17,487 nucleotides of DNA from Muribaculaceae bacterium (GTDB taxonomy: Bacteria > Bacteroidota > Bacteroidia > Bacteroidales > Muribaculaceae), in contig VSPO01000068.1 of NCBI GenBank assembly GCA_009775375.1, forward strand, positions 1-17,487. Direction: 5' to 3'. The notes under the pieces were generated by a model that had not been told where the DNA came from, did not search any database, and saw only the letters and a list, made by a program, of their open reading frames with translations. Below, piece after piece: positions 1-7,744 of the stretch. The translations under genes and the position numbers were made by a program. How positions within the stretch are numbered: the stretch's first letter is position 1; every line of letters begins with the position of its first letter.

Positions 1-26
1 TCAACACACATTTGTTTTTAATCTTG

Positions 27-58
27 CAAAGTTAACATAAAAATCCCTATTTTTCAAG
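27..58 (-). promoter_or_regulatory. Leftward Bacteroidetes-type promoter
   Basis: Read on the minus strand, 34-27 is TAACTTTG, a full match to the TAnnTTTG -7 box. The -33 position at 58-55 reads CTTG, three of four matches to TTTG, with the standard 20-nt spacer. Transcription would start near position 20 and run out of the left edge. An ATG lies at 11-9 on the minus strand and could begin the gene, but too little is visible to name it. Confidence 0.5.
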
Positions 59-276
59 ACAATTTCAAAGGGCTCCCTCTTTTCCACGCTAAAATATCGC
101 CAAAAGCCCCTCCCTCCCAAAACCATGGCATAGGATTCCGGTCATGACACTGCTTCAGCCAGCCATAAGTTCATTAAAGGATTGTTTAGCGCTAAATCAG
201 TCGGAAATTCATTTTCATATTATGATATATGGATATTTATTGCTATATTTACAGCCTAATATCAATATATTAAAAC
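59..276. other. Intergenic region upstream of the HTH remnant
   Basis: No gene is visible. The last 80 bases are very AT-rich. TTTAGCGCTAAA at 185-196 is a perfect 12-bp palindrome, and GATATT (232-237) faces AATATC (258-263) as a loose inverted pair. Either could be an operator for the autoregulator that follows, as is common for HipB/XRE proteins, but this is inference. TATATTTA at 244-251 is one base off a -7 box, and no -33 box is seen at the right distance. Confidence 0.3.
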
Positions 277-590
277 ATGATTATTGGGGATTTCTTATCT
301 AACAATGAGATTTTGGAGACTCTCGCAAGGCGCATGAAGGAATACCGTCTCGCCGCGAGGTTGAGCCAAAGGGAGCTTGCTCAAAATCGGGTGTGGGCTA
401 CACGACTATATGCCATTTCGAGCAAGGGAAGAATCCCAACCTCTCGCTTGGCAATTTCATATCGCTTCTGCGCTGCGTAGGGATGGAGCGTCGGATGATG
501 GACGTGTTGCCTGAGCTTCCCGTTCCACCCATGGCATTGAAAGAGATCAACAAACTGATTCCCAAACGCGTAAGAAGAAAAGAGAAATGA
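277..590 (+). pseudogene. Frameshifted HipB-like XRE-family regulator
   Basis: Two reading frames together make one small XRE-family helix-turn-helix protein of about 104 residues. The first frame starts at ATG 277 and reads through RMKEYRLAARLSQRELAQ. The second continues from about 384 with KSGVGYTTICHFEQGKNPNL, completing the recognition helix, and ends KEINKLIPKRVRRKEK with a stop at 588-590. The junction is an A run at 383-386. One more A would restore the frame, so a one-base deletion is the simplest explanation. The C-terminal style, with LPELP followed by a basic tail, resembles the DNA-binding partners of HipA kinases in Bacteroidetes. No hipA follows, so the gene appears orphaned as well as broken. 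The run does not form a standard X XXY YYZ slippery site. Phase variation or a sequencing error remain possible. Confidence 0.7.
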
Positions 591-740
591 TTTGACTTTC
601 ACGGTAGACCCTTCGGCACCATTCTACGTCAATCGCCACAGCATGACAATAAACGGCAACAATCAAGAAATTAGCATAGTCACTTCGTAATGATACAATG
701 CAGTCATTTGATTGACAATGATTCCATTATGGTGTCAAAG

Positions 741-781
741 TTAAGAGTTTGTTTAACATTGAATGTTAAATAAACTCTTAA
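741..781. repeat. Near-perfect 41-nt palindrome
   Basis: Two 20-nt arms flank a single central base at 761. The only non-complementary pair is 751/771, which would be a G-U wobble in RNA. The arms are AT-rich (TTAAGAGTTT outermost, TAACATT innermost). The element lies 31 bases beyond the restored end of the leftward ATPase gene and 150 bases after the HTH remnant. It could be a bidirectional terminator, an operator, or a small dispersed palindromic repeat. A minus-strand TAACTTTG (743-736) overlaps its left edge, but no -33 box sits at the matching distance. No target duplication is seen. Confidence 0.7.
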
Positions 782-812
782 TCAGACTGGCCTCTCAACA
801 CACCAAATAGGA

Positions 813-2144
813 TCACATATCCTCCAACGTGAGCAATTTCGTCATGACTTCATATTTCATGAGAAGACATGATTTGATGCGCTCCAGCTTCTCCGTAAAT
901 GCCTTATGGTCGTATTTGCGACGCTGACGCTTCACTTCTGCCACAATTGCCGTCTTTCCGTCTGTCTTTATTCCGACAATATCTATCTCGTTGGCCTCCT
1001 TCCCCTTTTTACGTTCCCACCATGAGCCAATATCTATCTATTCATGGCTCTCAGCCATTTTAAGCCGAAAGTATTTTTCAAGCATATGACCGGAATACGT
1101 AGGATAGTCAGAAGTTATTATCTCCCTAAGATAGTGAAAATTGCCCATCTCCACCAGTGTCTGGTTACGGTCAAAATAATTGAACCAGAAGCGCAGAAAA
1201 TTATCAGTGATCTCATATCGCACATTCTGAGAGCGCGGCTTCGACATTATGGGTCGGACCCGCTTAATAATGGAATAATCTTCAATCAACCGCTTAATAT
1301 GCCCTGCCACCGTCGTTACCCCCATCGCACTTTCAATTGCCCCTTGAGTGTTTATACCTGATGCGATGCAGCTCAACACTGAGAAATAAGACCCATAATC
1401 CTTACCAAACTCCTCAATCAACAGATTACGCCCTTCTTCTACAAAAGGAGAGTTCTCCCTGACAACATAGTGAAACGTCCCGGCTATCGAAAGATCGGTA
1501 TCTTCACACAAAAGTTCTATGTATTTAGGCACGCCTCCGGTTATGCAATAGAAAGCGAGCAATTCATCTTTGGTGTATTCGGGTCGGAAATCACGCATTA
1601 TTTCTTTCATGGTTTCAGTGTCAAATCCCGATAACCGTATCGCCGCATCTGCTCTTCCGAATAAAGGTTCGTGGTAACTCTCAAATATTTTGTGCATCAT
1701 AGAATATACCGAGCCCATGAGTAGCAAATTCATATGGGTATCATTGCGGTAGGTGTCCCAGATATTCTGCATGTCACTAAACACTGATGGATTTATATTG
1801 AAAAATTCCTGAAATTCATCGATAATCAAGTTGAACCTCCGGGTCTTTGCAAACTCCATCAACAACCGGAACAACGATTTGAAGGATTTTATCTCTGATG
1901 GCACATAACAATCAAGGGCTGACGAAATAAGACCAGAGAATTCCTCACATAATGACGCTTCGTTTTTTCTGCTGACAAACAAATATACAGTAGGGAATTC
2001 TCCTTGCGTTGCCCTCAGCGCAAGCGATGTCTTGCCGATACGCCGCCGACCTGTCACAACCGTCATCCTTGAACGGGATTCAAAAGCCCGTAGCTGTATC
2101 CGCCTTAATTCTTCTATTTCTTTCTTACGATTATAGAACTTCAT
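813..2144 (-). pseudogene. AAA ATPase with DUF234 tail, split by amber codon
   Basis: This belongs to the archaeal-type ATPase family (PF01637 with a C-terminal DUF234 domain), which is abundant in Bacteroidetes and of uncertain role. It starts at ATG 2144. The P-loop GRRRIGKTS is at residues 32-40, Walker B LIIDE near 106-110, and sensor-like NLLLMGS at 139-145. A winged-helix-like region precedes the C-terminus. Translation stops at TAG (1040-1038) after KMAESHE. The same frame continues from 1037 with IDIGSWWERK, then NEIDIVGIKTDGK and AIVAEVK, and ends at TGA 815-813. That continuation is the typical end of these proteins and carries a PD-(D/E)xK-like D...ExK pattern. The full protein would be about 443 residues; the surviving ORF has 368. 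A point mutation to TAG is the simplest reading. Readthrough or a sequencing error are alternatives. The ATPase core appears intact. Confidence 0.8.
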
Positions 2145-2177
2145 ATTTAATCACCGGCGTAATTATTACCACGGCGA

Positions 2178-2209
2178 CAAAGTTATAGATAATCCTTGGA
2201 TTTTCCAAA
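2178..2209 (-). promoter_or_regulatory. Promoter of the AAA ATPase gene
   Basis: On the minus strand, TTTG at 2209-2206 and TAACTTTG at 2185-2178 are separated by exactly 20 nt, a perfect match to the Bacteroidetes primary-sigma consensus. The start of transcription should fall near 2172, giving a leader of about 28 nt before ATG 2144. The intact promoter suggests the split gene is still transcribed. Confidence 0.8.
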
Positions 2210-2652
2210 TATGATCCCTCTTCAAAATTTCAGACAGAACATATTTATGACGCATTCCGGACAGCCAGGAGGCCGCGAACTAAATCACGGCCATTAATCG
2301 TGGCAGTCTGTTGTCAAACAAGAGCCAACACAATGCTAATATCCGAGTACATATAACTTGTAGATCTGCAACTATTCTCGCACGCTGCATAGGATGCAGC
2401 TGCTTTGGTCTGCTTATTATTTCCGCGACTCTTGATATTCTTCCCCAATAACCAAAATTGCTGATCTTATTGATGTATATACGTCTTTTCCTACACAAAG
2501 ATATTGCTTGCAGCAAGAAGATAACGAAATAACTCCAAGCAAGTATATTACAGAGTGCCATAACGACGAAACCGGGGGGAACTGCAGAATGGTATTGCTT
2601 ATGATTTTGTGGCTTTTTATCCTATTGATATAGAAATACCGCGATTTATGTG
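2210..2652. other. Long intergenic stretch without a convincing gene
   Basis: About 440 bases lie between the divergent ATPase and acyltransferase promoters. The only sizeable ORF (2561-2280, minus, 93 codons) shows no family resemblance beyond one possible hydrophobic segment and no recognisable start signal. Structure seen: a 7-bp hairpin GCTGCAT/ATGCAGC with a 3-nt loop at 2384-2400, followed by a T-rich stretch, and a short CTTGC/GCAAG palindrome near 2507-2517. This could be decayed gene sequence or an unrecognised small RNA; I cannot tell which. Confidence 0.4.
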
Positions 2653-2660
2653 TAATTTTG
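2653..2660 (+). promoter_or_regulatory. -7 promoter box for the acyltransferase operon
   Basis: TAATTTTG is a full match to TAnnTTTG, 33 bases before ATG 2694. No TTTG is present 20 nt upstream; the nearest TTG is at 2625-2627, too far at 25 nt. It would drive the acyltransferase, DUF2723 and aroK genes, which are separated by 25 and 13 bases. Confidence 0.55.
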
Positions 2661-2693
2661 CAGTCGATAATTAAATCCTGTCAACACTGATAG

Positions 2694-3635
2694 ATGAAAC
2701 GGACTAAAAAATTCGCGACCGCCTCGCTCAACCTGCTCTTCGGAGCCGTCGGCACCCTCCCTTTGGGCGTGCTCTACGGCATATCCGACTTCGTGGCTTT
2801 CCTTGCCGGAAGAGTCATAGGATACCGCCGAAAGGTGATACGCAAAAATCTCTCCGCTTCCTTCCCTGAAAAATCCACGAAAGAACTACGCGAGATAGAG
2901 AAAGGGTTCTACCGTTTCCTCGGAGATTATTTCGTGGAAACCATGAAGCTGGGGAGAATGAGCAAAAGGCAAATCCTGAGGAGAATGAAATTCGAGGGGC
3001 AGGAGGAGGTCAACGAATGCCTCAACAACGGGCAGGACGTGTCGCTCCTGCTCGGGCATTTTGGCAACTGGGAATGGATCAGTTCCATACCGCTCCATCT
3101 CCCCGAAGGAATACACGGCGGACAAATCTACCATCCACTCGAAAATGAAGCATCCGACCAAGCTTTCCTGAAAATACGGTCGCGTTTCGGAGCGATATCA
3201 ATTAGGATGAAAGACACCCTCCCCACAATCATGAAATGGAGAAAGGAGGGCAAGCCATTCATCATCGGATATATAGCCGACCAGGTCCCGATTTTCGAGG
3301 GCATCCACTATTTCGCTGATTTCCTCAACCAAGACACTCCGGCGATGACCGGGCCCGAACGCCTTTCAAAGATGCTCCATGCAGCCGTCTTCTATTGCGA
3401 CATGAGTCGTCCGAAACGAGGGGAATACCTCTGCCGATACGTCAAAATCACCGATGACGCTACCGCCCTGCCGACATTCGAGCTGACCAAGATATACTAT
3501 CAGATGCTCGAACAGACCATCAAAAGCGACCCCAGGCTTTGGCTCTGGAGCCACAACCGATGGAAACGCACCCGCAAGGATTTCTTCTCCGTATTCGGCA
3601 AAGAGGAGGCGGAAAAGCGACTTTCCCATTTATGA
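2694..3635 (+). CDS. LpxL/HtrB-family lipid A acyltransferase
   Basis: This 313-residue protein belongs to the LpxL/HtrB family, which transfers a secondary acyl chain to the lipid A precursor at the inner membrane. The catalytic HX4E motif is visible as H122-F-G-N-W-E127. DQVP at 196-199 and the late WLWSHNRWK block (283-291) match conserved family positions. A hydrophobic N-terminal stretch at about 12-40 would anchor it in the membrane, and the many Arg and Lys residues suit peripheral binding to acidic lipids. Length is normal for the family. ATG 2694 is the first start after the -7 box. It appears to lead an operon with the DUF2723 gene and aroK. Acyl donor and exact position of acylation cannot be read from sequence. 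Bacteroidales relatives are also annotated simply as lysophospholipid acyltransferases. Confidence 0.85.
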   Translation: MKRTKKFATASLNLLFGAVGTLPLGVLYGISDFVAFLAGRVIGYRRKVIRKNLSASFPEKSTKELREIEKGFYRFLGDYFVETMKLGRMSKRQILRRMKFEGQEEVNECLNNGQDVSLLLGHFGNWEWISSIPLHLPEGIHGGQIYHPLENEASDQAFLKIRSRFGAISIRMKDTLPTIMKWRKEGKPFIIGYIADQVPIFEGIHYFADFLNQDTPAMTGPERLSKMLHAAVFYCDMSRPKRGEYLCRYVKITDDATALPTFELTKIYYQMLEQTIKSDPRLWLWSHNRWKRTRKDFFSVFGKEEAEKRLSHL

Positions 3636-3660
3636 CAATCCAAGACTCAGCTTCCAAGAC

Positions 3661-6600
3661 GTGAAAGACAGATTACTCAATACCCGACTATACCGCACGC
3701 CTTGCCTTCGCAATGCCTCGGCATGGCTCGTCTTCGCATGCGCGTTCATCACGTATTGGCTGACGCTCGATTCCGGCGTATCCTATTGGGATTGCCCGGA
3801 ATACGTCACGTGCGCCTCGCTTCTCGAAGTCGGCCATCCACCCGGCAATCCTGCCTGGATGCTCGCAATGAGAATAGCGACATTACCCTTCCCGGCCCAC
3901 ATGCACGCCTACGTGGTCAACCTTTGCAGCGCCTTGTTCATGGCCTTGGCAGCATCACTGCTGGCAAGAATCACGTATAACGCACTCCTTTTCGCAAGTC
4001 GCGGCCACCTGCGGAAAGGCAAACTGTCACCACGAATCATAAAGCTACTTGCCGTCTCATGCTCAATCTGTTGCGGGCTGTGTTTCGCATGGTGCGACTC
4101 CGTTTGGTTTTCCGCCGTCGAGGCGGAGGTATATGCTATGTCGGCATTCCTGTCAGCGCTATCCATATGGCTCATGACCCTCTGGGCCAATTCCCGCGAC
4201 GCGGCACGACGATCAAGGCTTATCATACTCATTGCCTATATAATGGGCTTGTCGATAGGCGTGCATCAGCTCAACCTCCTCTGTCTGCCGGTGCTCGCAA
4301 TAATTTACGTCTACTGCAAAAAACCCGTCAATTGCCCGTCATGGAAATCAGTCGTGGCTCTGCTCCTATCGTTTATTGCCGTAGCCATTATCCTTGTCGG
4401 GATGATGAACGGAGTGCTTACATGGGCGTCGGACTTCGAACTTTTCGCCGTCAACACTCTCGGCATGCCATTCTTTTCGGGAGTGGCTGCATACGCCGTC
4501 GCCACGCTCCTATCAATGGTTGTCGCCCTTATATCCGTTTCCCATCGCTGTCGCATAGCCACCCTCATCTCCTTGGCCGTCTTCATATGGCTGTCGGGGT
4601 TGACAGTGGTAAACGGCAACATAGCTGTCGCCGGCATCGCTTCCCTGACAGTCGCGGCTGTCGCGGTCTATTCACGCCGCATACAATGGGAAACGCTGCG
4701 TAATGGCATATGGATCACGGGGATGCTGCTGCTCGGATACTCCTCCTTCGCCATCATCCTTATAAGGGGAGCCGCCAATCCTCCCATGAACGAGGGCGCG
4801 CCTACCGACATATTCGCCCTCTCGCGCTATATCTCCCGCGAACAATATGGCTCCAAACCGCTCCTTTACGGAGCCACGCCTTACAGCCGCCCAATATTTC
4901 AGGAAATTTGGAAACAAGGAGAATCCTCCCCGGAATATTCACGTTACGTACTGAAAAAGAGGGCTCCGCGCTATGTAAGAGCTCTCCCGCAAGCGCGACT
5001 ACACCAGCGAAGCGGATTCATGACGGCCGACGACTCAGCCGCCAACCGCAAAGCCTTGCTTTCCAATGCCGCCGGCTACCTACTTTCCGATTATTCCTTC
5101 TCCAGGATGACGACACCGGAACTCGACATGTGGCTGCCGCGAATCACGTCGTCGTCCCCTTCCATGCTTGAAAGCTACGAGGCCTGGGCAGGGATGGACA
5201 AAGCCACGATGGAACACGTAGAAATATCCACCGCCATAGACAGTCTGGGAAATCCTTGTGGAAAAATGGACGCTTCGGGCAAGCGCACTAAGGAGACATC
5301 CCATCGCCCCACCTATCTGCAGAATCTCCAATTCTTGGCCTCTTACCAGATAGGCTACATGTATTTCCGCTATCTGCTATGGAATTTCGCCGGGCGCCAG
5401 AACGACATACCTTCCACCGGAGAGATCGACCACGGAAATTTCATCACCGGATTCCCTTTCGTCGACAACGCCATGCTCGGGCCTTTGGAGCTTATGCCCG
5501 ACAACGCCTACTCCGACAATCCCGGCAGGAACGTCTATTATTGCCTGCCTCTGCTGCTCGCGATTATCGGCATGGTCGTCCTAATGAAAGGAGGCAAGCG
5601 TGGCAGACGGGTAATGACGGCAGTGACGGTGATGTTCCTGATGTCGGGGCTCGCAATTGTGGTCTATCTCAACCAATCGCCGGGAGAACCGCGTGAGCGC
5701 GACTATTCCTTCCTCGGTTCGTTCATGGCCTTCACGGTATGGATAGCCTTCGGGGTGTGGATAGCAGGCAAAGCCGCCGTCGAGAAATTCCGGCAGCGAC
5801 CCGTCAGGATTACCACTATGACGCTCTGCGCATTCGGGCTTCCGGCTTTGATGCTCGCCGAGAACTACGATGACCACGACCGCTCGGGGAGAGGCCACAC
5901 ACTTGAATTTGCCTCCAACACCCTCGCAATGCGTCCGGAAGGAATCATTTTTACTCAAGGCGACAATTTCACGTTCCCATTGTGGTATGCCACGGATGTC
6001 GAAAAACGTGGGAAGGGGCATATGGTCATAGACGTCTCCTATCTCGCCACTCCGGAATACGTCATCAATCTCATGCGCCAAGGAGAGGACCGCATACGAT
6101 TTACCGCCACGCCCGCCGACATCGCGTATGGAGCTTATGCCTTTACGAGAATCGCAAAGGACGCCGACACAACAGCCACTTCCCTCCATCAAGCCCTAAG
6201 AGAGTTGTATTCGCAGAAAGAGGGAGCTCCGACATTCCGTCATTCAAGGGTGACGGTCGCAGGATTGTCACCCACCGACACCCTGACCGTCAACCTCCGG
6301 GACATGGCATCGTCGGGGACAATCCCCTTCAAGCAATTGATGCTGCTTGATATAGTAGCCTCCAATTCAGCTGGGCCTGACAGAAAACCCATATATTTCC
6401 TTTCCCACGTCGGAAGAAGCCTATATTCCTCCTTGGCAAAGGCTACGCGTCCTTTCGGGCCGGCGGAGATATACGCCCCTTTCATCAGCCGGGAAGAGTA
6501 TCTTGACAGACTTTCGGCCCTTGCCGATTCCATAGTCAACAATGCCAGGGAAGGCAATCATCCCTCTTACGTGGATCCGGTAATAGCCGACATGAGCCGC

Positions 6601-7050
6601 CGACATAGAGGAACGCTGACAAGGATGGCAAAAACATTCCTCGACAATGGCATGCCGGCCAAGGCATCAAAATGTCTGTCCTCGGCAGAGAAAAGGATTC
6701 CTTTCGACAATATTCCGGGAGCATCTTTCACCGTGGCCGACTCCACCTATCATGAAGGCATCGAATTCGCCGCCCTTCTCATGCGACTCGGGAAAGAGAC
6801 CGGCGACGGAAAAAACCTCAGACATGCGAGGTCGCTGCTTCTTGCCATGAAAGGGAACGCCCGACAGTGGCAACGCTACTATGCCGCCCTCCCTCCGGAA
6901 AGACGGACTCTCCTATCCAACGAATCGCGGCGACTCATCCTGACGTTGCCCGTCATAGATTCTCTTCTTAACGCATGTCATCCCCTCAACCCAGATTCCT
7001 CAACCGAATCCCCGACACCGTCATCTACGACACCGGACAGGGATTCATAA
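3661..7050 (+). CDS. DUF2723 membrane protein, TMEM260/GT117-like
   Basis: This is a 1129-residue integral membrane protein of the DUF2723 family (PF11028). Its GTG start at 3661 has no in-frame ATG just upstream, and the conserved N-terminus begins at once. The first loop holds SYWDCPEYVT (D44, E47) then VGHPPGNPAW, the family hallmark, and a VEAEVYA block lies at 153-159. This resembles the acidic loop of GT-C glycosyltransferases. About ten hydrophobic segments occur in residues 20-370, more at 625-730, including NQSPGEPRERDYSFLGSF. A soluble C-terminal half starts near 735 with TQGDNFTFPLWYA, and the tail is Ser/Thr/Pro-rich. Human TMEM260 has the same domain and is a protein O-mannosyltransferase (CAZy GT117), so a transferase using a lipid-linked sugar is a reasonable inference, unproven for the bacterial members. 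Operon placement after an envelope acyltransferase fits a cell-surface role. Confidence 0.8.
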   Translation: MKDRLLNTRLYRTPCLRNASAWLVFACAFITYWLTLDSGVSYWDCPEYVTCASLLEVGHPPGNPAWMLAMRIATLPFPAHMHAYVVNLCSALFMALAASLLARITYNALLFASRGHLRKGKLSPRIIKLLAVSCSICCGLCFAWCDSVWFSAVEAEVYAMSAFLSALSIWLMTLWANSRDAARRSRLIILIAYIMGLSIGVHQLNLLCLPVLAIIYVYCKKPVNCPSWKSVVALLLSFIAVAIILVGMMNGVLTWASDFELFAVNTLGMPFFSGVAAYAVATLLSMVVALISVSHRCRIATLISLAVFIWLSGLTVVNGNIAVAGIASLTVAAVAVYSRRIQWETLRNGIWITGMLLLGYSSFAIILIRGAANPPMNEGAPTDIFALSRYISREQYGSKPLLYGATPYSRPIFQEIWKQGESSPEYSRYVLKKRAPRYVRALPQARLHQRSGFMTADDSAANRKALLSNAAGYLLSDYSFSRMTTPELDMWLPRITSSSPSMLESYEAWAGMDKATMEHVEISTAIDSLGNPCGKMDASGKRTKETSHRPTYLQNLQFLASYQIGYMYFRYLLWNFAGRQNDIPSTGEIDHGNFITGFPFVDNAMLGPLELMPDNAYSDNPGRNVYYCLPLLLAIIGMVVLMKGGKRGRRVMTAVTVMFLMSGLAIVVYLNQSPGEPRERDYSFLGSFMAFTVWIAFGVWIAGKAAVEKFRQRPVRITTMTLCAFGLPALMLAENYDDHDRSGRGHTLEFASNTLAMRPEGIIFTQGDNFTFPLWYATDVEKRGKGHMVIDVSYLATPEYVINLMRQGEDRIRFTATPADIAYGAYAFTRIAKDADTTATSLHQALRELYSQKEGAPTFRHSRVTVAGLSPTDTLTVNLRDMASSGTIPFKQLMLLDIVASNSAGPDRKPIYFLSHVGRSLYSSLAKATRPFGPAEIYAPFISREEYLDRLSALADSIVNNAREGNHPSYVDPVIADMSRRHRGTLTRMAKTFLDNGMPAKASKCLSSAEKRIPFDNIPGASFTVADSTYHEGIEFAALLMRLGKETGDGKNLRHARSLLLAMKGNARQWQRYYAALPPERRTLLSNESRRLILTLPVIDSLLNACHPLNPDSSTESPTPSSTTPDRDS

Positions 7051-7063
7051 ACTCTAAAACAAT

Positions 7064-7612
7064 ATGAAACCAATATTCATAATCGGATACATGGGATGTG
7101 GCAAGACCACATTCGGACGTGCCTTGTGCGAAAAGACAGGGCTGAAATTCATCGACCTCGATGATTATATCGAAGCACGCCACGGCGCAAGCGTGAAGGA
7201 AATTTTCGCCATAAAAGGTGAGCAGGGATTCAGGGAGATAGAACAGGAAGCATTGCGGGAAGTGGCCGACTCGGAAGACACGGTCATATCATGCGGAGGG
7301 GGGACGCCATGTTTCTTCGACAACATCGACTTTATGAACGACAAAGGCCTGACCCTATGGTTGAAAGCCTCCAATGAGACCCTATTCTCCCGGCTCGTCA
7401 GGAAGAGAGAGAAACGCCCGCTGCTTGCAGGGAAGACCGACGAGGAAATTAGAGAAATAATCACCCGCCAGCTTGAAGCGCGTACCCCCCACTATTCCAA
7501 AGCCCAAAACATCTGGCAAGGCGACTCTCTCGAAGACCGTCGCCAAATCGACGACAACATAGCCAACTTCCTCCTCTACGGCCCCATCCCTATTCCCGAC
7601 ACTAAGAAATAG
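7064..7612 (+). CDS. aroK: Shikimate kinase
   Basis: Phosphorylates shikimate to shikimate 3-phosphate with ATP, the fifth step of the chorismate pathway to aromatic amino acids and folate. The cytoplasmic 182-residue protein has all expected parts: P-loop GYMGCGKTT (8-16), substrate-binding DLDD (31-34), FREIE with R57, the GGGT motif (78-81), the LID segment REKRPLL with R118, and the late ARTPHY arginine R140. Length is normal. It starts 13 bases after the DUF2723 gene and is probably cotranscribed; the functional link between the genes is not obvious. No clear terminator is visible before the next promoter. Confidence 0.95.
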   Translation: MKPIFIIGYMGCGKTTFGRALCEKTGLKFIDLDDYIEARHGASVKEIFAIKGEQGFREIEQEALREVADSEDTVISCGGGTPCFFDNIDFMNDKGLTLWLKASNETLFSRLVRKREKRPLLAGKTDEEIREIITRQLEARTPHYSKAQNIWQGDSLEDRRQIDDNIANFLLYGPIPIPDTKK

Positions 7613-7643
7613 GACACTTACTCTAAAATTTCGGGGGATTGGA

Positions 7644-7675
7644 TTTGTTTTTTACAATCCTTTGAATTAATTTTG
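7644..7675 (+). promoter_or_regulatory. Promoter of the AlaDH-like/glycosyltransferase unit
   Basis: TTTG at 7644-7647, a 20-nt spacer and TAATTTTG at 7668-7675 match the Bacteroidetes consensus exactly. Transcription should begin near 7681-7682. This rules out the TTG at 7673 as a start codon, since it lies inside the -7 box. Confidence 0.85.
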
Positions 7676-7681
7676 TGGCAG

Positions 7682-7736
7682 CTAAGGACGTGTCTGTTTT
7701 CTTACGCGCCCTTAGTGTTGGCCGACCGGGCAACAC
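7682..7736 (+). promoter_or_regulatory. Structured 5' leader, two adjacent hairpins
   Basis: The predicted mRNA begins with CTAAGGACGTGT (7682-7693), which pairs with ACGCGCCCTTAG (7704-7715): ten Watson-Crick pairs, one G-U and one A-C mismatch around a 10-nt T-rich loop. GTGTTG (7715-7720) then pairs with CAACAC (7731-7736), with a small CC/GG inner helix. An A-rich gap of eight bases leads to ATG 7745. The fold may protect the 5' end or control translation. It matches no riboswitch class I recognise, and no run of U follows to make a terminator. Confidence 0.5.
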
Positions 7737-7744
7737 AAGAAAAC

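Noticed and set aside
381..602. 73-codon minus-strand ORF opposite the HTH remnant
   Set aside because: It mirrors the conserved HTH coding sequence and has no family resemblance, although a minus-strand -7 box lies upstream at 743-736.
2280..2561. 93-codon minus-strand ORF with a hydrophobic N-terminal part
   Set aside because: No recognisable family, no clear start signal, and no promoter aimed at it. It lies in AT-rich DNA where open frames arise by chance.
7673..7744. Extended 405-residue version of the alanine-dehydrogenase-like protein from TTG 7673
   Set aside because: The TTG sits inside the -7 promoter box and upstream of the predicted transcription start; the extra residues are the hairpin leader read as protein.
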